A stretch of 64,000 nt of DNA from Scortum barcoo. Taxonomy: Eukaryota; Chordata; Actinopteri; Centrarchiformes; Terapontidae. The stretch covers positions 22,860,143 to 22,924,142 of the forward strand of contig CM041531.1 in the NCBI GenBank assembly GCA_023238725.1, in the 5' to 3' direction. The notes beneath the pieces were generated by a model. It did no database searches, was not told where the DNA came from, and was given only the letters and a program-made list of their open reading frames with translations. Positions 35,372 through 45,079 of the stretch are shown here, one piece after another (positions within the stretch are counted from its first letter, which is position 1; every line of letters starts with the position of its first letter). A program made the translations under genes and the position numbers.

Positions 35372-37854
35372 GAGGGGAAGAGGAGAATCTCTCAGGGCTA
35401 ATTCAAAATAGTGCAGTGTGGCAATTTTGAGTGATTCAAATTAGCGCTCGTCTGTTTCCAAATGAGACCAAACAGCCTCTTTTTAAGCCCATATGTGTGT
35501 TGTGACACATCCTTCATCGTTTATTTCAACACCCCTCAACCCCACCCCCGCCATCCACCCTCCCTTTCCATTTCTTGAACGCCTCCCAAACGGCGGCTGG
35601 CAGTTATGCTTTAGCAAACAGTCAATTTACAGGCATGATAAATAGCTTGTTGTGATACGTTTACAAAACTCAATCCAGGGGAAAATTATACGTGAGAGCG
35701 CTGGGTATTGGATCCGGTATCAACAATCTGTTCAATTAAGAAGCAGTTGGAGGCAATATGCTGAAAATGGGGCCTTGTTTTACTAAAGCACACACAAACA
35801 CACACGCGCACACACAACCTTTTCTACTCTTTCCCTCTCTCTATTCCTCTCCTCACCCTTTCTATATACATCCCAGGGGTTGCGATATAGATGGAATTTC
35901 ATATCATATTGCATCATATTTCCTAAGTGCTAATTTCCCAGTGTGTAATGAGTGAATTATATCTCTTAAGGTCAGACGCAGGGACTTAGGAATTTAGCAA
36001 TTGAATTCTAATGCATGCTATCATAACATAATCAATATATCTATAGCCGTTCCAGGCGTTGGCTTACCTTCACCATTTGTCTGAAACGTGTCCTTGCTGT
36101 GAAGCCCCGCCATATCTTCTGTATAATGACTGCCTTCTTGTGCAGATGGCTGTAAGAAAAAAAAAGTGATTTTGGGGAAAAGATTGGATGTGTATTGTAT
36201 AGTAGTTGAAGTGAAGGAAAACACTGAAAAAAGTTATTCAGATATACATGGGAGGACATTAAATTGTGCATTTCATTGTTTGGTTTTTTGTTAGTCTGTT
36301 TATGTTCTTAGTATAAAACAAACTGTAAAAAACAAACTCAAATCTAAAACGCAAAACAACCTTCCAGAAATATGAAGAAACTGCGAATAAAAAAAGTACT
36401 AAAAGAAAAAGGCTAAAATAATTGCCTTCCTGTATGTAATGTTATTTAAGTAATTAAATCACCAAATTTTCTACTGCCAGACTATAATAAACTGTTATGT
36501 CTTTTAAAAAAAAAAAACAATAAAGAAAAGAGTGGCTTTGTACTCTGCATACAAATGTCAGGTTGTAAAAGGACATCAATTAAAAGGTCAGGGAAACATT
36601 ATGCTTACAAACACGCTCACACACACACAGAACATTTCTGCTCTTCCAGGCTTTTCGATCATGTCTGATGAGCCTTTCACCCCCTTTAGTCAGCAGCACA
36701 CATTTGTATTCATCTTCAAACATACTCTAAATGCAAGTCCACTGCGATTCTCTGCCTCCAATGAGGCCATCAATTTCCAAAAGGCCATTCATATGCCCAG
36801 AAAATCAATGCTTATAGTGGGGATAGCACAACCCCAGAGTTGCACTTAGGCTGCTAAAATTGTTGCTAATTATCCACTTAACGCATTGATCAATTAACTA
36901 AAGTAATCTGAATTAACCTACTGTCTGGAAGTTTGTCTGCTGACCCTGCAGAATAGTGCCGGGGTCACAGTATAGGAACAAGCATGGAGATAGAGACATT
37001 CATTTCTCTGTGTGTGAAAGGAGCGCAGAGTGCAGGCGACATTTATTCCTCCAGGCCATTTGCAAAGCTCTAGAAGTGGGATAATTATCAGAGTGAGCTA
37101 GTATCAGGGCTTCCCTTGAAATTAACTCTTAGCGTCCTGCCCGAATGTTTTCCAACCCCTGGAGGAAAAAGCAAACCTCAAATTGGTATATAAAATATTA
37201 AGGCTTGTATTCTTTTTTTTTTGCCTGTGGCATATAAAGGAGCCCTATTTTTTTTCAAATTGGACCAACACACACACACACACACACACATTATACCTGA
37301 GGTAAGCCCGCACCTTGCAGGCTCTGAACCAGCTCTGAATCCGGGTTGCGGCCTGGTTTTCCCTCTGTCTGCTCTCCTCAGCTTGCCTAAGGCACACAGA
37401 CACGGAAAAATAACCACAGGCTACATTATCTCACTGTGAGTCCATTTCAAACAATACTAGCTGTTGTACTTTGAGACTTTGAGACAGACTTCGCTGCTTC
37501 ATTCACTTCGTCACCGCCGATGTATGAGAGTTACACAGCTAAAATGAGACACAAATCCATATTGTCTGAAGTAACACAAGCGTTTTTGCCTTACATTTTA
37601 GCGTCAAACAGCAGCTAACTTTTACAGACACACAAACACAAACGCAGGTTGACTAAAAGGAGCGTATTGTTTGTTGACATCCTGGGCTAAGTTAGCTAAC
37701 TGGTGTAATAGTTTGTCTTTTGGCAGCCACTCTTCATGTCTTTCATGTGTGGATAAAACGCACTCCTGCAGCTTCATGATACATGCCTGTTTCTGCGGAA
37801 GTATTCCTGTTTGAACTCTTTCACTTCACTTTGTATTTTCAGCAGCTCCGCCAT
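17884..37854 (-). CDS. spata17: spata17 gene, coding span (8 exons, join on minus strand)
   Basis: Spermatogenesis-associated protein 17, an IQ-motif (calmodulin-binding type) protein that is testis-enriched in mammals and linked to the sperm flagellum. I joined eight exons by hand: 37854-37787, 37386-37297, 36149-36068, 34622-34572, 31824-31721, 25544-25421, 21196-20954 and 18036-17884. All phases agree (2, 2, 0, 0, 2, 0, 0), and all acceptors are AG. Donors are GT except intron 1 (GC). The 304-residue product has IQ motifs at about residues 39-49 (IQSWFRACKVR), 62-72 (IQKIWRGFTAR) and 98-108 (IQRRWRGFFVR), then a charged helical segment at 133-173 ending HLLSTKQ. This is followed by PGVFNSPFR (175-183), VLPPI (244-248) and VWEQR (263-267). 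The order and spacing match my memory of the human protein, which has about 361 residues, so the C-terminus here is short or incomplete. Family assignment is firm; the 3' end is not. Confidence 0.93.
18071..18097 (+). repeat. (AC)13 microsatellite, UG repeat in spata17 pre-mRNA
   Basis: On the minus (transcribed sense) strand this is (TG)n, about 35 bases before the exon 8 acceptor. Confidence 0.95.
19807..19828 (+). repeat. (CA)11 microsatellite
   Basis: Uninterrupted; short TG and CA runs recur at 19976-19994 and 20597-20613. Confidence 0.95.
20954..21196 (-). CDS. spata17: spata17 coding exon 7 (NSPF segment and LPPI)
   Basis: This is the largest coding exon (243 bp, residues 174-254). 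It opens CPGVFNSPFRPAPHEMEQLL, like human PGIYNSPFRKEPDPWEL, and ends VLPPIASKNQQ, like human ILPPINRKQCQ. The middle is G/C-rich and biased to Gly, Pro, Ser, Thr and Arg, and is poorly conserved. The acceptor AG abuts a 90-bp CT microsatellite; the donor is CAG/gtaaga. Both ends are phase 0. The 187-codon plus-strand frame over this region is its antisense shadow. Confidence 0.92.
21199..21288 (+). repeat. (GA)n tract, CT polypyrimidine tract of spata17 exon 7
   Basis: About 90 bp of GA with regular ACAG interruptions. It touches the exon 7 acceptor (AG at 21197-21198 on the minus strand). Confidence 0.96.
21471..21565 (-). mobile_element. tRNA-derived SINE-like repeat remnant
   Basis: On the minus strand, GCAGCGTCCTTGGTTTGAAT is a B-box-like stretch (compare GGTTCGAATCC). 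It is followed by GGGGACCTTTATTGCAT, a combination frequent in percomorph interspersed repeats (…CGAATCCGGC…GGGACCTTTGCTGCATGTC). The copy is degenerate, and a short ATGCAATA duplication interrupts it. Family name not assigned. Confidence 0.45.
23554..23588 (+). repeat. (CA)n microsatellite, left arm of a facing pair
   Basis: Interrupted CA run (one CATACA) 104 bp from the TG run that follows. Confidence 0.94.
23692..23750 (+). repeat. (TG)n microsatellite, right arm of a facing pair
   Basis: (TG)18 followed by interrupted TGTGTC/TGCG units. Confidence 0.94.
24236..24272 (+). repeat. (GA)n purine tract
   Basis: GA run with one GG interruption, followed by GAAGGAGGAGGAG. Confidence 0.93.
25421..25544 (-). 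CDS. spata17: spata17 coding exon 6 (charged helix, HLLSTKQ)
   Basis: This exon encodes residues 133-173. It starts RELDELEELQRRERN, is rich in Glu/Arg/Lys and likely helical, and ends HRLHHLLSTKQ. The HLLSTKQ end matches YLLSTKQ of human SPATA17 and is the clearest single signature for the gene. The acceptor is tgccttgtag and the donor AAGCAG/gtctgt. Phase 2 at the start fits exon 5; the exon ends in phase 0. Confidence 0.94.
26614..26650 (+). repeat. (TG)n microsatellite
   Basis: TG run with one GA interruption; similar short runs at 27036-27053 and 27114-27131. Confidence 0.93.
29200..29420. promoter_or_regulatory. Candidate conserved non-coding element in spata17 intron 5
   Basis: Unique block of balanced composition with TAATTA/ATTAAA and TTTAGTAAATATGCAAA-like cores (the latter close to a POU/octamer-type site), and no repeats inside. 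Called only on texture; conservation cannot be seen from one sequence. Confidence 0.2.
30150..30174 (+). repeat. (TG)12 microsatellite
   Basis: Uninterrupted TG run within intron 5. Confidence 0.94.
31721..31824 (-). CDS. spata17: spata17 coding exon 5 (third IQ motif)
   Basis: This exon encodes residues 98-131, starting IQRRWRGFFVRKYVHNFYAR and ending NEIV plus two bases of an Arg codon. The IQ consensus is complete (I98-Q99, R103-G104, R108) and aligns with human IQRRWRGYRVRKYLFNYYYLKEYL. The acceptor is ccctcacag and the donor GTCAG/gtaaaaaaaa. The third IQ motif starts exactly at the exon 4/5 junction. Confidence 0.93.
32408..32446 (+). repeat. (CA)19 microsatellite
   Basis: Uninterrupted CA run within intron 4. 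Confidence 0.96.
33355..33537. mobile_element. Degenerate fish interspersed repeat (CCxGAGAAAAC…GAGCCAC type)
   Basis: The string of AGCACCCAGAGAAAACTCAG, then GCACACTCTGCACAGAAA, then GGGGTTCAAGCCCAGTG and GCTAACCACTGAGCCAC is a worn copy of a repeat very common in teleosts (…CCGGAGAAAACCCACGC…CGAACCC…GCTAACCACTGAGCCACCGTGCCGCCC). Family from memory; orientation not decided. Confidence 0.5.
34572..34622 (-). CDS. spata17: spata17 coding exon 4 (51-bp small exon)
   Basis: This very short exon encodes 17 residues (81-97), AAYFIMKMNFYEEMAVR. It matches human AYYTMMMNLYNAMAVR closely. The acceptor reads gtgttcacag and the donor AGG/gtaaat; both ends are phase 0, so skipping the exon would keep frame. 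It supplies the first half of the third IQ motif region, which is completed by exon 5. Confidence 0.92.
34623..36067 (-). other. spata17 intron 3
   Basis: About 1.4 kb. The block 34930-35160 and the block 35395-35480 are unique, of mixed composition and rich in TAAT-type cores. They flank a GA tract at 35329-35372. The rest is low-complexity. Confidence 0.75.
35329..35372 (+). repeat. (GA)n purine tract
   Basis: GA run with CAGACAGA interruptions within intron 3. Confidence 0.93.
36068..36149 (-). CDS. spata17: spata17 coding exon 3 (second IQ motif)
   Basis: This exon encodes residues 54-80, HLHKKAVIIQKIWRGFTART followed by RFRQMVK. It contains a full IQ consensus (I62-Q63, R67-G68, R72). 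The acceptor follows an A/T-interrupted pyrimidine tract (tttcttacag), and the donor is GTGAAG/gtaagc. The exon ends in phase 0. The human counterpart is HLNRIVTIIQKWWRSFLGRKQY. Confidence 0.93.
36150..37296 (-). other. spata17 intron 2
   Basis: About 1.15 kb, starting in transcription order with gtataat followed directly by a (TG)n run (plus-strand CA at 37267-37290). The remainder is unique AT-rich DNA; I see nothing identifiable. Confidence 0.75.
37267..37290 (+). repeat. (CA)12 microsatellite next to the exon 2 donor
   Basis: In the spata17 pre-mRNA this is a UG run that begins about eight bases after the donor GU. Confidence 0.95.
37297..37386 (-). CDS. spata17: spata17 coding exon 2 (first IQ motif)
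   Basis: This exon encodes residues 24-52 and carries IQ motif 1, IQSWFRACKVR, with Ala where the usual motif has Gly. The acceptor reads tgtgccttag and the donor reads CTCAG/gtataat. Human SPATA17 has the nearly identical IQSWFRGCQVRAY here. Both ends are in phase 2. A (TG)n run begins about eight bases into the downstream intron. Confidence 0.93.
37387..37786 (-). other. spata17 intron 1 (GC-AG)
   Basis: A 400-bp intron that starts gcatgt and ends ccttag. It is short and has no repeats. The GC donor is inferred from reading phase and protein homology on both sides; see findings. Confidence 0.7.
37787..37854 (-). CDS. spata17: spata17 coding exon 1 (start codon)
   Basis: This exon encodes residues 1-22 (MAELLKIQSEVKEFKQEYFR then RN) plus two bases of an Arg codon. 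The EYFRRN stretch corresponds to YYFRN in human SPATA17. The ATG at 37854 has a G at -3 and a G at +4. An in-frame TGA lies three codons upstream (37861-37863), so no longer start is possible on this transcript. The exon must run through EYFRRN and end in phase 2 to join exon 2. The only boundary that does this is AACAG followed by gcatgt, which is a GC donor at 37785-37786. Confidence 0.88.
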
Positions 37855-37871
37855 GTCTGCTCAGTTTACCT

Positions 37872-37885
37872 GTTGTCCTGACAAC
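37872..37885 (-). promoter_or_regulatory. X-box (RFX site) 1 of spata17 promoter
   Basis: GTTGTCCTGACAAC is a perfect 6+2+6 palindrome that fits the RFX X-box pattern RYYNYY-N(1-3)-RRNRAC. It lies 18 bp upstream of the spata17 ATG. RFX factors drive ciliary genes, which fits the role of the family. Binding is inferred. Confidence 0.6.
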
Positions 37886-37891
37886 GCAGCT

Positions 37892-37906
37892 GTTTCCCAC
37901 GGTGAC
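37892..37906 (-). promoter_or_regulatory. X-box (RFX site) 2 of spata17 promoter
   Basis: GTTTCCCACGGTGAC fits RYYNYY-N3-RRNRAC. It begins six bases beyond the first X-box, so the pair forms a tandem array immediately upstream of the coding start. Transcription start and binding are inferred, not seen. Confidence 0.5.
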
Positions 37907-38580
37907 GGAGAGGCGTTCACTGTATCTAGGAAGTGGGAACTTTCTTCGCTAACCTGTGAATAATGCTTCCTTCACGTACCTATCGTAATAAAACTTTAAA
38001 AATGCATATTTTTTATGTAAGTGTTCGTATTTGTCTAGATTAATAAACAAAGCCACCTGCTGTAGTTATGTAAGGTAACCAGTCAGCGTGGAGTGCTGAA
38101 TGTTTTTTGTTTGTTTGTTTTATTTTTAAATCATCAACCAACAAGGATGTTTTATTTCGATCTCTCTGACAGGTAGCTGTCCATTTTCCTGTTAATTTTG
38201 TTTTAAATATCTAGTGAGCCCCTCAGTGTTTTAACATAAAGAACTTCTCTTTTACCCTTTAGAAATAAGTTTTTATCTAAAGGGATAATCCTGGTAAAAG
38301 TGGAGCTCAAAAAGATGGCGTACCATTGTGTATTTTGTAAACAGAGTAATGCAAAGACTAATAGTTAACAATAGGTAAAAAGTTGACCAACAGTTAATTA
38401 GAAGCTTATATTAACAGGTATTCATAACCATTGGTATACTGTATGTTGTAATCTTTTATAAAGAACTGAAAGTATTTGTAGATAAAGCCTTATTTATTAT
38501 TTGCTAGTCTCCAGTGTGCATAATTCATTATGAGCTCAAAACCTAAACAAAGATTTTGGTGTCCTTACAAGTTCAAATGG
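37907..38580. other. Region upstream of spata17; no divergent gene visible
   Basis: Moderately AT-rich sequence with few CpG dinucleotides and no open frame on the plus strand that resembles a first exon. I see no CpG island and no TATA box at a convincing place. A divergent partner gene would be expected to start here from mammalian gene order, but none is recognisable. Confidence 0.4.
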
Positions 38581-40010
38581 ACTTAATAAAATGCAACACA
38601 TGTCATTTTGTTTATTTCTTCCTCTACTTCTTCATCCATTTTATGTAGGCTGCTGTACTGAAATACAGTGTAAATAATATAAGAGGAGTGAAAAAAAAAA
38701 GAAAAAAAAAAATCCCAGAAAATACATTTCAAAGATGCCTGCTCTCTGGATGCAGATTGTGGATCTGAGTATTGATCTGCCAGCTGCCTCCCTTCTTCCA
38801 CCCATCAGTCCATCCGTTCCCCTCCTTTCCTGATGTTATCTCCCTTCATCATACAGTTATCAGTTTATTTCTCCCCACGCTTCCTTCCTTATTTCCCCTC
38901 CTCGTCACTCCTCCACTCCTCTCCAGCCATATTCGCCTGTCAAAATGATCACCGCAGCAGGGTGTGTGTGTGTATGTGTGCATTTGTGTATCTGTGCAAC
39001 AAAAGATATCTGTCTGGCCAATGGTCAGAGGAAAAGACTGTCTGTATTATAAATGACTCCTTAGAGACAGGAAAACGACAAATAGTGAAAGTGAATGAGT
39101 GTGTGTGCGTACGTGTCTGCCTCCATTCTTTCATGCCGGCATTCCTGCATCTCTGTGAGCCCGGCAGTGTGCTTGTTTAAGTATCTCCTTCTGTCTCTCT
39201 GTCTTTCTCTCAGGCCAATTTGCTGTCTGAGGGCCACCACGGTGGCAAAGAGCGGTAGGCAGACGTCCCAGGTAGAGTTATGGCTGGAGGGGCGAACCCA
39301 TGGTTGCTCAGCCCATCCATCCAGGGGCGGCAGGAGGGCGGCCACCCTGGTAATTACCGGAGAAATGTTGTTGTGACAAGACGATACGAACAGCAGCATG
39401 TGAGTGAGAGAGAGAGAGGGAGAGATTTTTAGGGAACTGTTGTTTTTGACAAGACCATGAGGACGGCTGGAAGCCATTCGTCCTGCAACAACACTGATTA
39501 GGTGTCACCAGGAGTGTATCTGTGAGAGAGCAACACAAAAAGGGGAGTGAGAGCACTTCAAAAAAAACGACAGGCTGTTTACACACTGTCTAATGACCCA
39601 CTTCTAGACCCAGCCAGACCATCATCTTCCCCACGTCCCTCTACTCTTGTAATACACTCTTCCATCAAGTTCCTTCCCTTTCATCTGCTTTGAAATTCCC
39701 ACTGTACTTCCCCTGATCTCTCCACTTTTCTGCTTCCCCCAACTCCCACTCCTCTGTCCCTTCTCTCTCAAAACATTTTTGTTGCTCAGCGAGGAAATAA
39801 TCCCTTATCCAGGATTGCCCATGTATACCGGCACTCTTCCCCCTCTTTCTCTCTCTGTCTCTCGCTCCATCTCTCCATACGGGGCATGTCATTTAACATG
39901 CCTCCAGTCACCTCTCACAGTCAGGAAGCTCATCCAACCAGTCATTCTCCATGCCCATTGTTCCTAAATGAGGGCCATATGCGCTGTGGCCAGCACTGGT
40001 CACTGGTCAT

Positions 40011-40036
40011 AAACACACACACACACACACACACAG
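40011..40036 (+). repeat. (CA)n microsatellite
   Basis: Uninterrupted CA run, followed by TG-rich DNA at 40073-40250. Confidence 0.93.
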
Positions 40037-42119
40037 AGGCCAGTGGTGCTACCAGTGCGTGTGGGTGAATGTCTCTGTGTGTGTGTGTGAGTGAGAGAGA
40101 CTGTCACACATTGCTCTGCACGGTGCATGTGTATGAATCATTATTGTGTGTGTCAGTGTATGAGTGATTATGTGCGAGTGCCTGTGTATGTGGGCCTGTC
40201 TGTGTGTGTTTCTGTGTGTGCGTCTGTCTGTGCATGTGTGTTCGTTGCAGCCACAGTAGGGTGCGGCGGATGGAATGTGTGTTTCTCGGCAGGACCGGTT
40301 CGGCCATTATTATTAAACATCTGTCCGCAGCACATTAATTCCCCCACTCTGACGCATCCCTCTCTGCCCAGGGATCACTTAATTGAAATCCATAATGACT
40401 CTTTCTTCTCTTCTCTCCCACACTGAGCAAAGTGAGGCTGGAAAATATATTTTAGACAAAAAAGGAGGTTTGTATCAGCTATTATGAAATCATTCTATCA
40501 TCTCTTGTCATATTTTTTAACAACATTATGCTTTTTAGGCAACACACAACATCATGATTTTGTGTAAAACAAAAAATGACTCCATGTCCTAAAACCTTTC
40601 ACTTCTAACCAAGTTAATGAGTAGAATTGTTTCATTTGGTTGATTTATTAGTCCTTATATAGTTCTTGTAAAATAAGGAAATTAAAGAAGAAATAACAAA
40701 ACAAAGCAAAGCATTCATGTTATCATTAAGCAAATAATTATTGACTACATTTTTTGAAGCAAAGCATATAATAACATGTTTAGCTCTGGTCTATGATTGT
40801 ACAATGGATGATTGTAAGTTATTTCAGTCCAGGTCGGCTCAGAACATTAACAGATGAGGAAAAAGGCGCCTTTTTTGCAACTTACTTTTTGATTTATTGA
40901 CTTTTTGCGCAAACAGTGGATCAACATTTAACAATGTCCAGCTCTATGTGTTTGTAAAGAATCTATCTCAATTTTAAAAAAAGTATAAACACTACAGGGG
41001 CTGTTTGTGCTTTTTGTCATTTTTTTCCATCTACTCACTCTCATTTTAATGTCAGTTCTGTTTGACAATTTTCTAAAAATTCATATTCCTATTTCAGGAT
41101 GTATACCTTTTACTGGGGCTGAGGATAGTTCTTTCATTTAAAAAAATACTTTTGTTGAGTATTCTCCTTTGATTCACAAACTCTCAATAGGTTAATAGTC
41201 TTTGGAAGGTCATAGCAAGATACCTTTATGAAAGTTCCCTCCAGTTAATGATTAGATATGTGAATCATAAGATAACTACAAATATGTTCAAAATAAATAT
41301 AATGTTCATTTTAAACTATAAGACAACAATGAAAACAAACATGGGTAGCTTATTTCTCCAAAAAGGCTTTCATGTTTAATAAACTACTATCACTATTTCA
41401 TCAAAGTTTTATTGAATCTTCTTTATAGGTTAATTCAGGGTATTTTCCCCCCAAGGCCTCATTTTCCGTTTTTCAGTTTTTGTCATCAAGACAATTAAAA
41501 TTCTGCACCACACACACAAGGCTAACTTCATGATTAAAGCACTTTCAGTTTGAGCTGATGTCATTAGTGTGACACTAAAATGTTAGTCAAAAAAATATAC
41601 AGAGGCGGCTCTTCAACCAAAAGCTCACCAAGGGCCTGAAAAGGCCCGAGGCTGGCCCTGGTCTCCTTAGCAAAGCTATGCAAATTGCTCCTTCTACCTG
41701 GGGCTGCTGTTACTTTTTACAGTGGCAATGCTTTTAAACCAATTTAAAGCCATCTCTTTTTCCCTCTCCATGCCATCCCCTCCCTCCCACGTTTCCTCAT
41801 TCCCCATCCTAATACCTTACTAATGGATAAAAACTATGATTGTGCCGGTAGAGGAGAAATATCATACCTTTATTAGCTCACCTATACCCACAGAGAGAGG
41901 CTGAGAGACGGAGAGAGAGAGAGAAGTAATGAATTGAGCATTGTGTAAAATAGTTTAATGCAGGGGTGGTTCATCATTATTTGTGGTGGATTGCGTGCAG
42001 ACAGGGGTGATCCATTAGTGTGGTCGTTTCCATCTGTGTATGCGTGTCTCCGTGTGTGTGTATGTCCCACCCAGAAGGACATTCGCTGCTGCCGGCCCCA
42101 CTGTCACAATGAGAGATTC

Positions 42120-42124
<5 letters not shown>

Positions 42125-42152
<28 letters not shown>
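42125..42152 (+). repeat. (CA)14 microsatellite
   Basis: Uninterrupted CA run; a shorter CA run at 42247-42269. Confidence 0.95.
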
Positions 42153-42155
<3 letters not shown>

Positions 42156-45079
42156 CTACAGTACACATGTGGCATTATTGTTCCATCATTACTCCTCTCA
42201 TTCTTCTTTTCAACAATTTGTCATTTTCATTTTGCTGTCTGTGTTGACACACACACACACGCACACACAGATTCATATGGCAGTGTGTTGTCTGTGCAGA
42301 CAGTCAAGGCTAAATTACAAACATTAAATTCGATTTGAAATGAAATTTAAATGTAGTTTTAACAAAAATAGAAATTATTTTTATTATATTGAGTCTTAAC
42401 ATTAACTTATTTACCTCAGCTGTAGTTTGGGTGCAACTAAAGTCTGAGTGGGGAAAATTTTCCAAAATTGATCTTCTGATATTCTTATGATGAGACAACA
42501 AGGTGAGTCAGACTCATCAAGACAATGTTTAAGGAAATTGAGAGTTATAATTATGTTGTAAATGTTTTAAAGAAAGTAATGCAATAATTAAGGGCATTTG
42601 CAACACAAATTCATGTTTAATTTAAAAACACATTCTCACATTTCTCCATTCAGTTTGAATCACCAAATATTCTCTGTCTGACCAAAACTTTGCTTTTTGC
42701 AGAATGTTCCAAATCTCCAAAGCAACCATCACAAATTGTGTCACACATTGTTAAATCTTATCCTGATTTTCATATTTGCTATTCCCGCAAATGTTTTTTA
42801 TTAGTCATCCAGTCCTTAACTAAGGAGTGCATTTGCAACTTAAACAACACGACAACAGGCACAGTACATGTCAGAAACAAAAGCTTCATGAATGTGGCTG
42901 CAAGAGTTTCTCACAAGTTTCTCTCATTTGGTATAGCATTTGTTTTTAAAACCATATCTGTGTGTTCATTACGCTTTTTAATAAAAATGAGGAAAAAAAG
43001 AGAGAAGCAATCAAAGAGGAGAAAAGGAGAGTAAAGATAAGGGAGACAGTTTTAGTTGCATGATTGCCACATCTGATGGCCATTCCTTTACCCCCACACA
43101 CCCACAATCACATTCTCCTTTCAAAATAAAACCCTCAGTAGTTTAATGGAATGTAGATTTTTTTTTTTTTTCAGGGACTCGATATTGGAGAGGGAAAATA
43201 AATCATCCAGTGCATACTCTGATCATGGCAGGGTGTAGGCATGCATCTGAGGACTCTCCGTCTTCCCCCTCTCTGTAGCACTTCACCGCTTACACTTCAC
43301 TTGTTCTTTTCATCTGCCCCTACCAATCCGCTATTACGCACATCTCTTGCTCTTTTGTTCTGATTCGTGTCTGTCTTTTGCTTGCTTTGTCTGGTTTGCA
43401 TCGCTCACCAGCTTTAATTTTGTCTGTCCGGGCTTTTTAACTTCTTGCACACCACCATCTCTCTTTGTCTCATTCTCTTTCCCTCTGTTTCTTTCTCAGA
43501 TTTTTATGTTTACCTCTTTCTCTCTCTCCATCCTGCATCTCATTCCTAATCTCTGTCTTTAAATAGATGTGCTGCAGTCATCTGTCACTTACAGCAAGAC
43601 ACATAACATATTGTGTCAACAGCGATGGCAACAGCCTCTGTCACTAGGCACAGATCACATGATCTCCACACACCTTAGAAATTCCATGCAGGACCACACA
43701 GCTCCCCTCATACTCTAACAATAAAAATGCAAGCTATGGAAATCAGTCAGAGCTGCTCGGTCTTCTTTTTGTTCTGCCATTCCTGGATCCCTACTTTGCA
43801 TGTACTTCCAAAGCACCCAGTTGTGTTTGCTACAATTATAACATTGACAACACACACACACTCTGTTGCATCTTCGTGAAGTATAAACTTTTAGCATGCC
43901 TGTGTGTGCGTGTGTGTGTGCACATTCTGTCACCACAGGAGCCAGTCTATTTTTCTTTGGTGCCCGCTAATTGGTTGGATCGTGAGAGAGACAGGCTGGA
44001 GAGGTGGCCAGACCTGACAGTGAGTGTGTGAGCATGCGTGTGTCAGATGTCCTTTGGCATGCCTCAGAGAGCTAATCATAACCACACTGCAGAGATTAAT
44101 GAAGTCAAGAGCAATCAGCCCTGACACACAAACCTTGACACACACATGCGTATGCACACACACAGGAACGTATAGTGGTTCTGGCTCAGATACGTTGGAC
44201 CTTGTTTAGTTGAGGCAGTGACATGTGGAGTGACTTAATGATTAATTGAATCTCTTCTTGTGTGAACATCTGTACCTACATATGTTGCTATTGTCAAAGT
44301 TCCTTTTTGCATGCTTGCTTAACTTGTGCTCTCAGGAGAAGTTTTTTCTTTTTTTCTTTTTATTCCTGTGGAATTAATGCATATTATACTCTTTGGGGAA
44401 ATGCAGAGGATTTCTACCATGGCTACATTATACAGTATATTACTGGACGGATGCAGTATTGGGGCACTTTTGAATTGATATAAAAGTAAGACAGATTGAT
44501 GTTTATGTTTGCTATCATTATAAGGCTAATCTAATACATCTAATGCCTTCCCTGTTGCATGATAGATGGAGGCCGAGGTACTGACATGGAACAATGTAGA
44601 GAACTGTGTTTTGAATTGAGTGGTTGATTTACCAGTAATTTGTGTTGCCAGTAAAGACCAAATGTCATAGGTGGTGCAAACATGCATGTACAGAGGGAAG
44701 GAGAGCTACAACCTCAGTGCAGGCATGAGTGCAATTCACTATATGTGCAACATCTGCCTCCCAGACTGACACCAAAACCACCCTCAACAGCCATTAAGGC
44801 ATCATCCAAGTGAATGGTGAGAGCTTTCTTATTGTCTCCTGTAAGTAAGCAGGTCAAATCTGTCACATGCTTATAGACAAAACAGGAGAGAGAAGTTAGC
44901 CGTGGTTCACCAGTGAGGCACTCTGACCTTCTGAAATGTCTGCTGGCCCTGCTCTGTCTACGGGGCTACGTTTCCCTTCCAAGCAAGACCAGACAGGGGA
45001 CCGGTCAATACTAGAAAGCTGAGAATGAAGCACCAACAACCAGAAGCTCCGCCAGCCATGTTAACCACCTCACATCATT

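Noticed and set aside
41590..41690. GC-rich block with GGCCCGAGGCTGGCCCTGG
   Set aside because: It may be a repeat fragment or chance self-complementarity; I could not tie it to any family or RNA fold.
42690..43034. 114-codon plus-strand frame ending in a Lys/Arg-rich tail
   Set aside because: The tail comes from an A/G-rich stretch; no homology recognised and no exon-like borders.
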